DNA of 49,097 nucleotides. Source: CAYUFB01 sp964444125. GTDB taxonomy: Bacteria; Patescibacteriota; Dojkabacteria; B142; JAFGMG01. Positions 24,122 to 32,599 of this stretch are shown in pieces. Below the pieces are notes generated by a model. It was not told where the DNA came from and did not search any database. It was given only the letters and a program-made list of their open reading frames with translations. A program made the translations under genes and the position numbers. The stretch spans positions 1 to 49,097 of the forward strand of contig CAYUFB010000006.1 in the NCBI GenBank assembly GCA_964444125.1. The letters run 5' to 3'. The stretch's first letter is position 1; the number at the start of each line of letters is the position of its first letter.

Positions 24122-24481
24122 ATGTCCGATGCAAAGGCAATTAAACTAAGAGAAAAAGTACAATCTGAAATAGTAGCTCTTATCACTGAAAAACTAAAAT
24201 CCGGTGAAATGAATCAGGATCGGGCAAAAGAGATTGCAAAACTTGTATTAGAAAAATTACCTGAAAATATCTCTTATCAAGAGTTGATAAAGATAATACC
24301 AAAGCTTGACGATGAATTCCACGAATTATCTGATGTAGTAGTGCCTATCATGACTGATTATGAAAAAAAATTGAAGGTGGTCCTAGAGGAAAAAGTTCTC
24401 AAGCTTGTCCGAGACAAAAAATTCAAAGAAGCAATAATCGAGGCCAGAAAAGCGATTGAAATTGAGAAACAACTTAGCTAG
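24122..24481 (+). CDS. Small helical protein, unknown function
   Basis: This 119-residue protein is predicted to be all helical and soluble (SDAKAIKLREKVQSEIVAL at the start, and a Lys/Glu-rich C-terminus FKEAIIEARKAIEIEKQLS). I do not recognise a family. It follows the coiled-coil gene on the same strand, and its stop is 3 bp from the end of the convergent pilus operon. Confidence 0.65.
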   Translation: MSDAKAIKLREKVQSEIVALITEKLKSGEMNQDRAKEIAKLVLEKLPENISYQELIKIIPKLDDEFHELSDVVVPIMTDYEKKLKVVLEEKVLKLVRDKKFKEAIIEARKAIEIEKQLS

Positions 24482-24484
24482 TAT

Positions 24485-24862
24485 TTAATTAATTGATACA
24501 ATTGAGTACGGCTTATTTGTAACATCAATAACAAACTCCCTATCTGCATAATATTCATTTTCTTGAGAACTAATATTTAGTGTTTTTCTATTTGGACTTT
24601 CATTAGAGACTACCGCACTACAATTTCCCTGATCAAGCTGAATACTTACTTCTCCGGTAAAGGATTTATCTTTGTTTATTAGATACATTCCTTCGTCGAA
24701 GCATGAATATAGATACGTTTCAACAATAACGTGGTCATTGAAACTGCTACTTGTACGAGCCAAATCAATTCCCACAAAAGCTAGTGTCATTCCAGCAACT
24801 AGCAAAATTGCCGAAATTATTATGACTAATGATAGTGTTATGCTCGCTTTTATATCCTTCAA
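24485..24862 (-). CDS. PilX-like minor pilus-assembly protein
   Basis: The last gene of the pilus operon encodes 125 residues with a hydrophobic N-terminal helix (ASITLSLVIIISAILLVAG, about 6-24) and a small polar domain. It lacks the FTLIE-type prepilin motif, as PilX/GspK-type minor pilins often diverge there. Position after three prepilins, and a 4-bp overlap with the preceding gene (ATGA), make a minor-pilin role likely. Two Cys (SCFDEG, GNCSAV) could form a disulfide. Confidence 0.6.
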   Translation of the reverse strand: MKDIKASITLSLVIIISAILLVAGMTLAFVGIDLARTSSSFNDHVIVETYLYSCFDEGMYLINKDKSFTGEVSIQLDQGNCSAVVSNESPNRKTLNISSQENEYYADREFVIDVTNKPYSIVSIN

Positions 24863-25356
24863 ATCCTTGATTTATAATAACTAGAAAAAGATCTACTAAT
24901 TGCTTCATCTTTCTTGTCTGTAATTTTGATAGTAACTTTCAAACCTTCAAGCGAACCATCAGTATTTAAGACAGGCTCGAGTAAAAATTGCTCCACTACA
25001 TAGTCACCTGTTGTAATATAATTTGTATTAGTACCACGAGTAACCATAATTTTTTGCCCATCGATAGAATATTTAATTTGTGAACCGTTGTGATTAAGGG
25101 TCAAAACTCCATTATTATCATTTATTAATGTATTTATTTCATCTATTCCATTTGATGAATTGAAACTCTCCTTTAAGTGTTGAGAAATAAAAACAACCGA
25201 CCTTTCAAGTTCGTTTTTCTTAAAACCAGTATCATTGGCCTTATCAACAATAAAAACAAATTGCATGACCATCATCATCAAGAAACTAAATAACGCCATA
25301 TATATGACCGTCTCAACTAATGTCAGCGCCTTTATTGTCGTTTTTATATTTATCAT
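24859..25356 (-). CDS. Type IV prepilin-like protein
   Basis: This 165-residue minor pilin has a class III signal: KALTLVETVIYMALFSF, with cleavage expected between Ala and Leu and the conserved Glu at +5. The hydrophobic helix is followed by a C-terminal domain with beta segments (GVLTLNHNGSQIKYSIDG). It resembles GspJ/PilW-type pseudopilins in length and position. It overlaps both neighbours by 4 bp. Confidence 0.8.
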   Translation of the reverse strand: MINIKTTIKALTLVETVIYMALFSFLMMMVMQFVFIVDKANDTGFKKNELERSVVFISQHLKESFNSSNGIDEINTLINDNNGVLTLNHNGSQIKYSIDGQKIMVTRGTNTNYITTGDYVVEQFLLEPVLNTDGSLEGLKVTIKITDKKDEAISRSFSSYYKSRI

Positions 25357-27290
25357 CTACTATAAGTAATAGCTATTCTCTCTAGTACTGGTGTTGCATT
25401 TATGTCCGTTGTAGTCATGTTTACTTTGTACTGAACATATCTCTTGTTATTAGCAATACTTGGTATTGAATACGGTTCCATCAAACTAAAATAACTAGTT
25501 GATGTCCCATCAGGCCCAAACCAAGAGGCTCCTGTCATATCTGATGAATTACCTGTTCTCATCTGAATTCTAACTGAAGTTCCAGGTGGTAATTTTCCAT
25601 CCCAATTTAGCACAAAGAAATCTGCTGTATTAAATCCAGTATCGAAAACTTCTGATACAAAACTTCCCGATTCCAAATAATAATCTCCCGAAGCACCTCC
25701 TGAGCCTGGAGCTCCTCCTAAACCTCCTTTGATAATCTTAAACTCATTTGAAGTGTCTCCAGTGATAATATATGAAAAAACATCATTACTAGGATAAATA
25801 ACTGACGAAACACCATATATTCCATTATCAATGTTTAATCCACCACACTTTTCAGGGCTAGACTCAGTCTCAAGCTTAAATACTTGGTATTCTTCTCCTC
25901 CAGTCCCTACAGCGATCAGCCTATCTTGAATAGCTGTTAAACCCGTAGTACTCATACCGTTTATCTCAAGTCTAGTTATAACACTTGGATTGTTTTTGTC
26001 TTGGATATTGACTATAGCAATCTCTGGGCCTGCCGAAGAGGCTCTCGTCCCAACATAAGCCCTAGTTCCTGTTGGATTTACATACAAAGAGCTTAATATG
26101 GCAGTCATGCCTACACTATACGTTTTGGTAATAGATATATTGGAAGGATTAGTTACATTTATTATCATTAAATTGCCATTAGTGGTTGCCACATATGCAT
26201 AATTCTCTACAACCGATAATTCTACTGCCGTTGATCCAAGTGCCAAAGATCTTAAAATCGGACGGCTACCTATTTTTGATGTTAGATCAAAAGTATAAAA
26301 TGTACTTCCAGCTATAGCATATCCAGTATTATTTAATACAAACACACTTTCTCCATCTGTAGAACCCGGAAGATCTACAAATCCGACTTTTTGTATAGGA
26401 TTTGCCTGGATATCTAAAATCAGAATCTCTTCTGAATTTGTATCTGTAGCAAGATAAGCGAAATTTTGTTCACCAAATACATCATTAGTCTTGTAACCAT
26501 CAAATGTACTAGTAGAATTCAAATTAGGAGGTCTGTTATCATCAATTTCTATCTCAATAAAAGATAATCCAGATGCATTGCCTCCGGTACCAGCAAAAGC
26601 TTTATTCGGGATAGCAGTGATACCTTTTGCGACTCCATTTCCCGGCAAGTCATAAGCTGAGATCGTAAGATTTGGATTACACCAGTCAGCATAGGCGTAA
26701 GTATCATAGGCTAGATGGATTGCTCCATCACCTATATCAGAAGATATCATCAGATCAAATACCCCTGTATCAAATTCTGCCCTTGTTGTTTGCACCCAGA
26801 CCGGAATATTCCAATCATTGATAAAGAAGTAAGATTCTTGTGTTCGATTGACTCCAAAAATATCAACCCATCCAATCTCTAGTCTTATTCTTCTAGTATG
26901 CAAGTCTTCCGTCCCGCCACTTGTAACCATATTGCCATTTATATCCCGAAAAACACTTTCAATAAATATCGCATAACTAATATCTGATTCATTTTTTGAG
27001 CCATCTACAAGACCATACATACTATCAACTAATTCCAAATGCTTTGGACCAGTTCCTGTGTTATCCCTGATCATACCCCAATTTTCCTTTTTGATATAAT
27101 CAAACGCATTAAACACCTCCTGCATATATAATCCCCCGCTTACTCTATACTGAGCATTCTTTGTATATTTGATGCTATCGATAGAAAAGAATGCTATAGC
27201 AGATAGAAGGAAACTAAAAATCCCAAGAGCTAAGACTATTTCTACGAGACTAAATCCCTTTAAATTGTCTATACACCTTCTATCCTTCAT
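25353..27290 (-). CDS. Giant minor pilin: prepilin helix fused to propeller-like ectodomain
   Basis: This 645-residue protein starts with a good prepilin signal (LKGFSLVEIVLALGIFSF; cleavage after Gly, Glu at +5). It continues with a PilV-like region (YMQEVFNAFDYIKKENWG) and then about 400 residues of repeating beta units. Segments such as ENYAYVATTNGNLMIINV, GTRAYVGTRASSAGPEIAIV and NIPVWV recall LVIVD/beta-propeller repeats. A C-terminal beta domain (GTSVRIQMRTGNSSDMTG) follows. A pilus-tip adhesin with the role of PilY1, but built into a pilin, is the likely function. It overlaps both neighbours by 4 bp. Confidence 0.75.
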   Translation of the reverse strand: MKDRRCIDNLKGFSLVEIVLALGIFSFLLSAIAFFSIDSIKYTKNAQYRVSGGLYMQEVFNAFDYIKKENWGMIRDNTGTGPKHLELVDSMYGLVDGSKNESDISYAIFIESVFRDINGNMVTSGGTEDLHTRRIRLEIGWVDIFGVNRTQESYFFINDWNIPVWVQTTRAEFDTGVFDLMISSDIGDGAIHLAYDTYAYADWCNPNLTISAYDLPGNGVAKGITAIPNKAFAGTGGNASGLSFIEIEIDDNRPPNLNSTSTFDGYKTNDVFGEQNFAYLATDTNSEEILILDIQANPIQKVGFVDLPGSTDGESVFVLNNTGYAIAGSTFYTFDLTSKIGSRPILRSLALGSTAVELSVVENYAYVATTNGNLMIINVTNPSNISITKTYSVGMTAILSSLYVNPTGTRAYVGTRASSAGPEIAIVNIQDKNNPSVITRLEINGMSTTGLTAIQDRLIAVGTGGEEYQVFKLETESSPEKCGGLNIDNGIYGVSSVIYPSNDVFSYIITGDTSNEFKIIKGGLGGAPGSGGASGDYYLESGSFVSEVFDTGFNTADFFVLNWDGKLPPGTSVRIQMRTGNSSDMTGASWFGPDGTSTSYFSLMEPYSIPSIANNKRYVQYKVNMTTTDINATPVLERIAITYSR

Positions 27291-27745
27291 AATTGATTGT
27301 AACTAATAAGTCCTTCACTATTTATAATTAATCTGAAAACTTTTTCTCCATCAGATAGATCAATACTGCCTTCATTATTTGGTTGCAGACTTCCTGAGGG
27401 GAAAAATATCTCAGATGTGCCTCCAGAGATATTGATATTTTCAATTCTTAGTCCTGGCTCTAATTTTATAGTCTCCTTGTTTGTACTTGAATCAAAAGAG
27501 TAGCCTTCAAAAATTACAAAACTATCAGCATTGAATTTCACGCCATACGAATTATTGTTTTTCTTTGTGTATGAATTTTGTTGTACCACCTGCACAAGCG
27601 ATTTCATATCTAACATGGCACTTTCCACCTTATTCGATCTAACCTGCGATATACTGATTGGGATAACTACCATAGAAAAAATTACAACAAGTCCTAATAC
27701 TATAATAACCTCAAAGAGGGTAAATGATTTGAAAGTCTTAACCAT
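27287..27745 (-). CDS. Type IV prepilin-like protein (GspH/FimT-like)
   Basis: This 152-residue minor pilin has the class III signal FKSFTLFEVIIVLGLVVIF, with Ser in place of the usual Gly before the cleavage site and Glu at +5. The C-terminal part is a small beta-rich domain. Position directly after pilC (8-bp overlap) and size fit GspH/FimT. Cleavage by PilD after Ser is less certain. Confidence 0.78.
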   Translation of the reverse strand: MVKTFKSFTLFEVIIVLGLVVIFSMVVIPISISQVRSNKVESAMLDMKSLVQVVQQNSYTKKNNNSYGVKFNADSFVIFEGYSFDSSTNKETIKLEPGLRIENINISGGTSEIFFPSGSLQPNNEGSIDLSDGEKVFRLIINSEGLISYNQL

Positions 27746-28898
27746 TTATTGAACCAGTTAACTGATAAATAGGACCAACAATTACCAAAGCCAAAATTCC
27801 TATCATCGCACCAATAAATACTAATAATATTGGCTCCAATAGAGTTGATAAATTATTACTCATATCCTCTACCTCTTCTTCATAGAATTCATACAGATAC
27901 TTCAAATTTTCTTCTAATGTCCCCGATTCCTCTCCTATCTTGATCATTTTGGTAAAAGCAACTGGAAATAATCTTGGGTATTCTTCAAGTGATAATGCCA
28001 AGTTTTGTCCACCATGAACTTTTTCTGCCACTTTCACCAAAGCTTCTTGGTATATGACGTTATCTGATGTTTCTGTACTCACTTCCAGCGCTTTTGATAT
28101 TGGGATACCACTTTCCATCAGAATTCCTAGGGTTCTGGCAAATGAAGAAAGCACCTTAAATTGGTTTAGTTTATTAATTATTGGAAAAGATAAGGCTATC
28201 TTGTCAAACATTTTCTCCCCGACTCTGGTTTTGGCAAATCTGCCAAGAGCAAAGAAAAATATCACTAGACCAATCAAAATAAACAAGCCATTTTCCCTAA
28301 CAAAGCTTGCCGAGTTTAGTACAGCCCTTGTAAGTGGTGGAGTATTATCAAATTGTGCAAAAAGTGAAGTTATTTTGGGCAATATAAAGAAAAGCACTCC
28401 ACTCATCTCCAATAGAGTAATCCCAAATATCACAAACGGATATGTCAATGCTCCTTTGACTTTTTTCTGTAGAGCGTATTGTTTTTTCAAAAAATCAGCC
28501 AAAAATATCAAATTCTTTTCTAGTGTCCCACCCTGCTCTCCAATACTTATAGCTGAAATGATCACTTCGGAAAACACATTTTCGTGTTTTTTCATGGATG
28601 CAGCCAAAGTAAGTCCAGATTGTATATCAAGCATGATATCCGCATATGTTCTTTTCAATTTTGCATTTGTGGTTTGTTCATAGAGTAGCCAGATAGCTGA
28701 TTCTAATGGAAGACCAGAACGCAACATTGTTGACAAATGCCTTATTGAAAAAGCAATATCAAGATCTGAAACTCTTTCAAACAAATGGATTTCAAAGGCT
28801 GATTTTTTCTTCTTTATCAACTTAGGCACACCAGTGCCATTAGCATATCCATTACCATTTGTGGTGTCTTCTGTTTTTGCGACTTTTTGATCGGGCAT
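27738..28898 (-). CDS. pilC: Type IV pilus inner-membrane platform protein PilC (GspF family)
   Basis: The 386-residue platform protein couples the PilB motor to pilin assembly. It has the two repeated GspF domains (SIRHLSTMLRSGLPLESAI about 52-70; LSSFARTLGILMESGIPIS in the second half) and three transmembrane segments, the last near the C-terminus (LVFIGAMIGILALVIVGPI). Length is normal. It starts 7 bp after the pilB stop. Confidence 0.95.
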   Translation of the reverse strand: MPDQKVAKTEDTTNGNGYANGTGVPKLIKKKKSAFEIHLFERVSDLDIAFSIRHLSTMLRSGLPLESAIWLLYEQTTNAKLKRTYADIMLDIQSGLTLAASMKKHENVFSEVIISAISIGEQGGTLEKNLIFLADFLKKQYALQKKVKGALTYPFVIFGITLLEMSGVLFFILPKITSLFAQFDNTPPLTRAVLNSASFVRENGLFILIGLVIFFFALGRFAKTRVGEKMFDKIALSFPIINKLNQFKVLSSFARTLGILMESGIPISKALEVSTETSDNVIYQEALVKVAEKVHGGQNLALSLEEYPRLFPVAFTKMIKIGEESGTLEENLKYLYEFYEEEVEDMSNNLSTLLEPILLVFIGAMIGILALVIVGPIYQLTGSING

Positions 28899-28905
28899 TG
28901 GCAGT

Positions 28906-30285
28906 TTATTCTTTAATTGCTGTTACTCTTAATAATTCAGCTAAATCAATTTGACCTTCTACAAGTTTGTTTACACCATCTTCTACTATCAAAGTCAATC
29001 CGTTCTTTCTTGCCTGAGTAAAGATCTCATCATTTGAAGCTTTTTCGTTCATTAATTCTCTAATTGCTTCATTTATCTCAAATACCTCATAGAGACCAAC
29101 TCTACCCTTGTAACCGGTATTTCTGCACTCCTCGCAACCATTTTTTTTGTATATTTTTACTGCAGGCTTGAGCAATGCTGCTATATCAGGACGTAATAAT
29201 TTTAATTTCTGAGATTCCTCTGCTGTTGGGGTATAACTTTGCTTACATTTTTCACATAATTTCCTTGCCAATCTTTGAGCTATTACGACAGTCAATGTGT
29301 CTGCGACAAGATAGCTTTCAATACCCATGTCTATAAGTCTTGGGATTGTTGTCATGGAGTCATTAGTATGCATAGTAGATAATACTAGATGACCTGTTAG
29401 AGCAGCATTGATTGCAATGGCTGCTGTTTCCCTGTCACGAATCTCTCCAATCATAATAATATCTGGATCCTGTCTAAGTACTGACCTTAAGCCATTTGCA
29501 AAAGTTAGATCTGCTTTTTTGTTTACCTGGATATGATTAACTCCTTCGATATCGTATTCAACTGGATCTTCGATTGTAGTAATATTTTTTTCTGGAGTAT
29601 TGATAATTTTTAGTATCGAGTACAAAGTTGTCGTTTTGCCAGATCCAGTTGGACCTGTAGCAATAAGCATTCCATAAGGCTTGGTATAGTTCTTTTCTAC
29701 AATTAGTCTATCTCTTTCTTGCATTCCTAATTCATTTAGAGCAAAAGATCTGCCTTGTTGTGTCAATAGTCTCATAACAATCTTCTCTCCTGTGCTTATT
29801 GGGATAGTAGATACCCTAACATCAACTTTGCCTGTATCAAGGACAAACCTGATTCTACCGTCTTGTGGTGCGAAATGCTCATCGGTTCTAAGCTTGGATG
29901 CAACTTTGATTTTAAATATCAATGATCTTTCTAGTCTTTTTTCTATTCTATCTATAACCTGTAGCATCCCATCAATTCTAAACCTCACAATGACGTTTTT
30001 CTCTCTAGGCTCAATATGTATATCTGAGGCTTTGTATTCTAATGCTGTGGTAATTATCTTTTTCAATAATTCTCCTGTATCTTGATTTGGCTGATCCAAT
30101 TCTACTAGATCGACTTGAGATTCAGTCTGCTCAAGATCTGTTTCTTGTTCCGGATTTGCTTTTGCTTGACCTGTTTGTAGATTTACTTCAGGCACAACAA
30201 CGTCTTCTGTAGCTACTTCGTCTTGTTCAAGTAATTCATCTTTGACGCCTGTCTGATTTTTATTTCCTATCCCAAATAGTCCCAT
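28906..30285 (-). CDS. pilB: Type IV pilus assembly ATPase PilB (GspE family)
   Basis: The 459-residue motor powers pilus extension. The N-terminus is short and acidic, without the full N1 domain of PilB. The core has KASDIHIEP, Walker A GPTGSGKTT (about 210-218), the Asp box (TTIEDPVEY), Walker B region DPDIIMIGEIRD, the His box (LSTMHTNDS), and the tetra-Cys zinc site (CEKCKQSY and CEECRNTG). All catalytic motifs are intact. A second ATPase for retraction (PilT) is not in the window. Confidence 0.96.
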   Translation of the reverse strand: MGLFGIGNKNQTGVKDELLEQDEVATEDVVVPEVNLQTGQAKANPEQETDLEQTESQVDLVELDQPNQDTGELLKKIITTALEYKASDIHIEPREKNVIVRFRIDGMLQVIDRIEKRLERSLIFKIKVASKLRTDEHFAPQDGRIRFVLDTGKVDVRVSTIPISTGEKIVMRLLTQQGRSFALNELGMQERDRLIVEKNYTKPYGMLIATGPTGSGKTTTLYSILKIINTPEKNITTIEDPVEYDIEGVNHIQVNKKADLTFANGLRSVLRQDPDIIMIGEIRDRETAAIAINAALTGHLVLSTMHTNDSMTTIPRLIDMGIESYLVADTLTVVIAQRLARKLCEKCKQSYTPTAEESQKLKLLRPDIAALLKPAVKIYKKNGCEECRNTGYKGRVGLYEVFEINEAIRELMNEKASNDEIFTQARKNGLTLIVEDGVNKLVEGQIDLAELLRVTAIKE

Positions 30286-30308
30286 ATTTAATTGCTACTA
30301 AACTAGAC

Positions 30309-30344
30309 ACAAAGCATACTTAAAAGAATTTAAGTATGCTTTGT
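30309..30344. other. Strong hairpin between pilA and pilB
   Basis: ACAAAGCATACTTAAA (30309-30324), loop AGAA, TTTAAGTATGCTTTGT (30329-30344): a perfect 16-bp inverted repeat. No T-tract follows on the minus strand, so simple termination is unlikely. It is well placed to stabilise the 3' end of pilA mRNA or to lower expression of pilB and the genes after it. Confidence 0.7.
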
Positions 30345-30371
30345 AAAAAATATCTGTATTAAATTTCTATA

Positions 30372-30806
30372 CTATCTTTGTACAGAAATTGTCTTGTTCT
30401 CGGCTCCTGGAGCTGCGATTTGAACTCTACCGCTTGCTGCCTCACAAATAGTGTATCCAGTATTCTCTGGAGTCCCATTTGAAGGATCTTCTGGGATTGC
30501 TACTAGATAGTCAGGTACTAATGTAGTTGCCAAATTGACATTGTTCGTTCCACTTCCAATTGCTGCTGGAGTTGCTGTACAAGCTGGAATAGTTCCTAGA
30601 TCAGCTAATTGGTTTCCCTGTTCTGATGTATATTGAGTGACTGCATTAAGTATTGCTGAGACATCAGAGCTTCTTTGTGAGTTTCTAGCATCTCTAAAAT
30701 TTTTGGTTGGATTGATAGCGATAATTGTAATTGTTGCAAGAATTGCAATCAAAGCTACTACAACCAATACTTCAATTAGAGTAAAGGCTTTAAGATTCTT
30801 TCGCAT
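30372..30806 (-). CDS. pilA: Major type IV pilin PilA
   Basis: The 144-residue pilin has a short basic leader (MRKNLK) and the signal AFTLIEVLVVVALIAILAT, with cleavage after Ala and Glu at +5. The helix continues into FRDARNSQRSSDVSAILNA, followed by a variable globular domain with two Cys (IPACTATPAA and YTICEAAS) that can form the D-region disulfide. It is the first gene of the operon, with the hairpin at 30309-30344 after it, which fits a highly made major pilin. Confidence 0.93.
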   Translation of the reverse strand: MRKNLKAFTLIEVLVVVALIAILATITIIAINPTKNFRDARNSQRSSDVSAILNAVTQYTSEQGNQLADLGTIPACTATPAAIGSGTNNVNLATTLVPDYLVAIPEDPSNGTPENTGYTICEAASGRVQIAAPGAENKTISVQR

Positions 30807-30882
30807 TTATAGTTAAAAGTAAAAAATAATATAGATAACTTGCGAAAAATATAGTTATCGAGATCAGTTTATAGAGGAAATT

Positions 30883-31911
30883 TTAGGATGTCAATACACA
30901 AGCTGCCGGTTGTTCAATAGTTCCGGGGGTTCCTGAATTTTGGGGTTGCCCCTCACTAGAACTTGCACCCATACTTTGTTCATCCCGAAGACTATCTGCA
31001 ATTCCTTGTTCACGAAAAACAACCCGTACAGCCTTCTTACCAGGGCTTACTTTAGAACTATCAAGTAAATCAATATCATTTCCCTTCCTTCCCGCCAAGA
31101 ATACAACCATTTTCAATCCCCCCTTTTCTGGACCGACAGCGTCTGTGTTCCACGAGTTTGCTCCTCCATCAAGGAAACATTCAACGACTTCAAACTCAAG
31201 ATCTGCGTCCCAATGATCGCTTATATCATCAATAACCAAAAATGATCTTGTCCCTTCTTCTATATCTAATTTAACCTCAATGTTTTTTTTCTTTGCCGAA
31301 TTTTCCTTTAATGCATTATGCAATAGCGTACGAATCATTAGTGCTTCTTCAAGATTACTAAAAACTACTCCTTCACTGCCTTCCGCGCCTTCATGCAAAA
31401 AATAATTATTTACATTTTGAGTAATATTAACATTCTCTAATAAATACTTGGGAAAAGTGGCTTTCAAATCATCCAAAGAAATATTTTGGCGTTTATCTGA
31501 GTTTGTAAGCAAATCCAAATAGTTAATACTTGGCAAAATTGAATCATATCCTAGCTTAAAATATTTTTCTTTGTCTGACTCGTTATCGCAAAACTCGATT
31601 GCACTCAAAAACATTATATGGTTTACCAAATTCTTAAATTCATGATCTTGTATTTTGAGAAGATGAGGAGGAAGTATCTGCCCCAAAGCTCGAGAAACTT
31701 CAAGATTTATCATAGGATCGACGATATCCAACATTGCATCTTTAATTTCCCCATTTTCCTGCACAGATACAATATCGAGGTTTGCGAAAGAGGCAAGTAG
31801 AGATAGTCTTTCTCTATAGTTTTTAATAATTTTACTTAATTCTGTCTGTTCAGTTTTAGTAGGGTTGCCAGCTCTCTCCGGGGCCTCTTCCATAACAGAT
31901 ACTCTTACCAT
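30883..31911 (-). CDS. Degenerate soluble histidine-kinase-like protein
   Basis: This 342-residue protein has no membrane segment. A phospho-acceptor-like helix DHEFKNLVNHIMFLSAIEF (about 99-117) is followed by an N-box-like segment (RTLLHNALKENSAKKKN) and beta strands of an HATPase fold (IEVKLDIEEGTRSFLVIDDI). The Gly-rich G1 and G2 loops for ATP are not conserved (DDISDHW, then GGLKMV), so kinase activity is doubtful. The C-terminal 35 residues are low complexity. It resembles in outline the frameshifted kinase at 43213-44362. No response regulator is nearby. Divergent from the sortase gene (21 bp), it may share its regulation. Confidence 0.5.
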   Translation of the reverse strand: MVRVSVMEEAPERAGNPTKTEQTELSKIIKNYRERLSLLASFANLDIVSVQENGEIKDAMLDIVDPMINLEVSRALGQILPPHLLKIQDHEFKNLVNHIMFLSAIEFCDNESDKEKYFKLGYDSILPSINYLDLLTNSDKRQNISLDDLKATFPKYLLENVNITQNVNNYFLHEGAEGSEGVVFSNLEEALMIRTLLHNALKENSAKKKNIEVKLDIEEGTRSFLVIDDISDHWDADLEFEVVECFLDGGANSWNTDAVGPEKGGLKMVVFLAGRKGNDIDLLDSSKVSPGKKAVRVVFREQGIADSLRDEQSMGASSSEGQPQNSGTPGTIEQPAACVLTS

Positions 31912-31932
31912 TTATATGTAGTAAAATGTATA

Positions 31933-32565
31933 ATGAAACAATCCGATTATACAAAAAATATGAACAGAATTGTCAAAAAGTTCAAGATATCTAGAAAATG
32001 GGCGTTAGGGCTTATGGGGCTTGGCCTTTTTATTATTGGCTTCGTTTCATCTTATACATTACTTTTGATTTTCTCTCCTCAATTACCTTTTTTCCAAGAA
32101 AATATCACAAGCGATGAAATCAAAATTATAGAAACAAAAGAAAGTATCGACTGGCCAAACACATTGGTCATCCCCAAAATTAATCTAAAAGAAGAAATAT
32201 TTGACGATGGTGAGAAAAGTCTTGAAAAAGGAGTCTGGCATAGGAAGTCAGATCAAGCAAATCCTACAACTCCGGGTAATTTCATACTCACAGGCCATAG
32301 ATTCAATATGCAATGGACTCCAAATAAAGTTGTAGCAACATCGCCTTTTTATCATATCGAAAAACTTGATCCGGGAGATGCTATATATGTCGTTTGGGAC
32401 AAACGAATATATAAATATGTGATAGAAGAAAAATTCAAAGTTAAACCCGAAGGAGTAGAAATCGAAGATCAAACCGAAACACAACAATTGACATTGTATA
32501 CCTGCACACTTGGTGGCAGAAAAGATGGTAGAGATGTTTTTGTAGCTAGGCCAGTACCTAAATAA
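31933..32565 (+). CDS. Sortase (class D/E-like transpeptidase)
   Basis: The 210-residue enzyme links LPxTG-type proteins to the cell wall. It has an N-terminal transmembrane anchor (about 23-47, ALGLMGLGLFIIGFVSS) and the sortase barrel with catalytic His122 (LTGHRF), Cys191 (LYTCTLGG) and Arg200 (KDGRDVFVAR). All three are present. The NHL-repeat protein with a C-terminal LPDTG motif is encoded convergently 34 bp away and is its likely substrate. This supports a monoderm-like wall. Confidence 0.93.
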   Translation: MKQSDYTKNMNRIVKKFKISRKWALGLMGLGLFIIGFVSSYTLLLIFSPQLPFFQENITSDEIKIIETKESIDWPNTLVIPKINLKEEIFDDGEKSLEKGVWHRKSDQANPTTPGNFILTGHRFNMQWTPNKVVATSPFYHIEKLDPGDAIYVVWDKRIYKYVIEEKFKVKPEGVEIEDQTETQQLTLYTCTLGGRKDGRDVFVARPVPK

Positions 32566-32599
32566 GAGAAATCAGCAATCAAACTTTAATCTTCAATCT

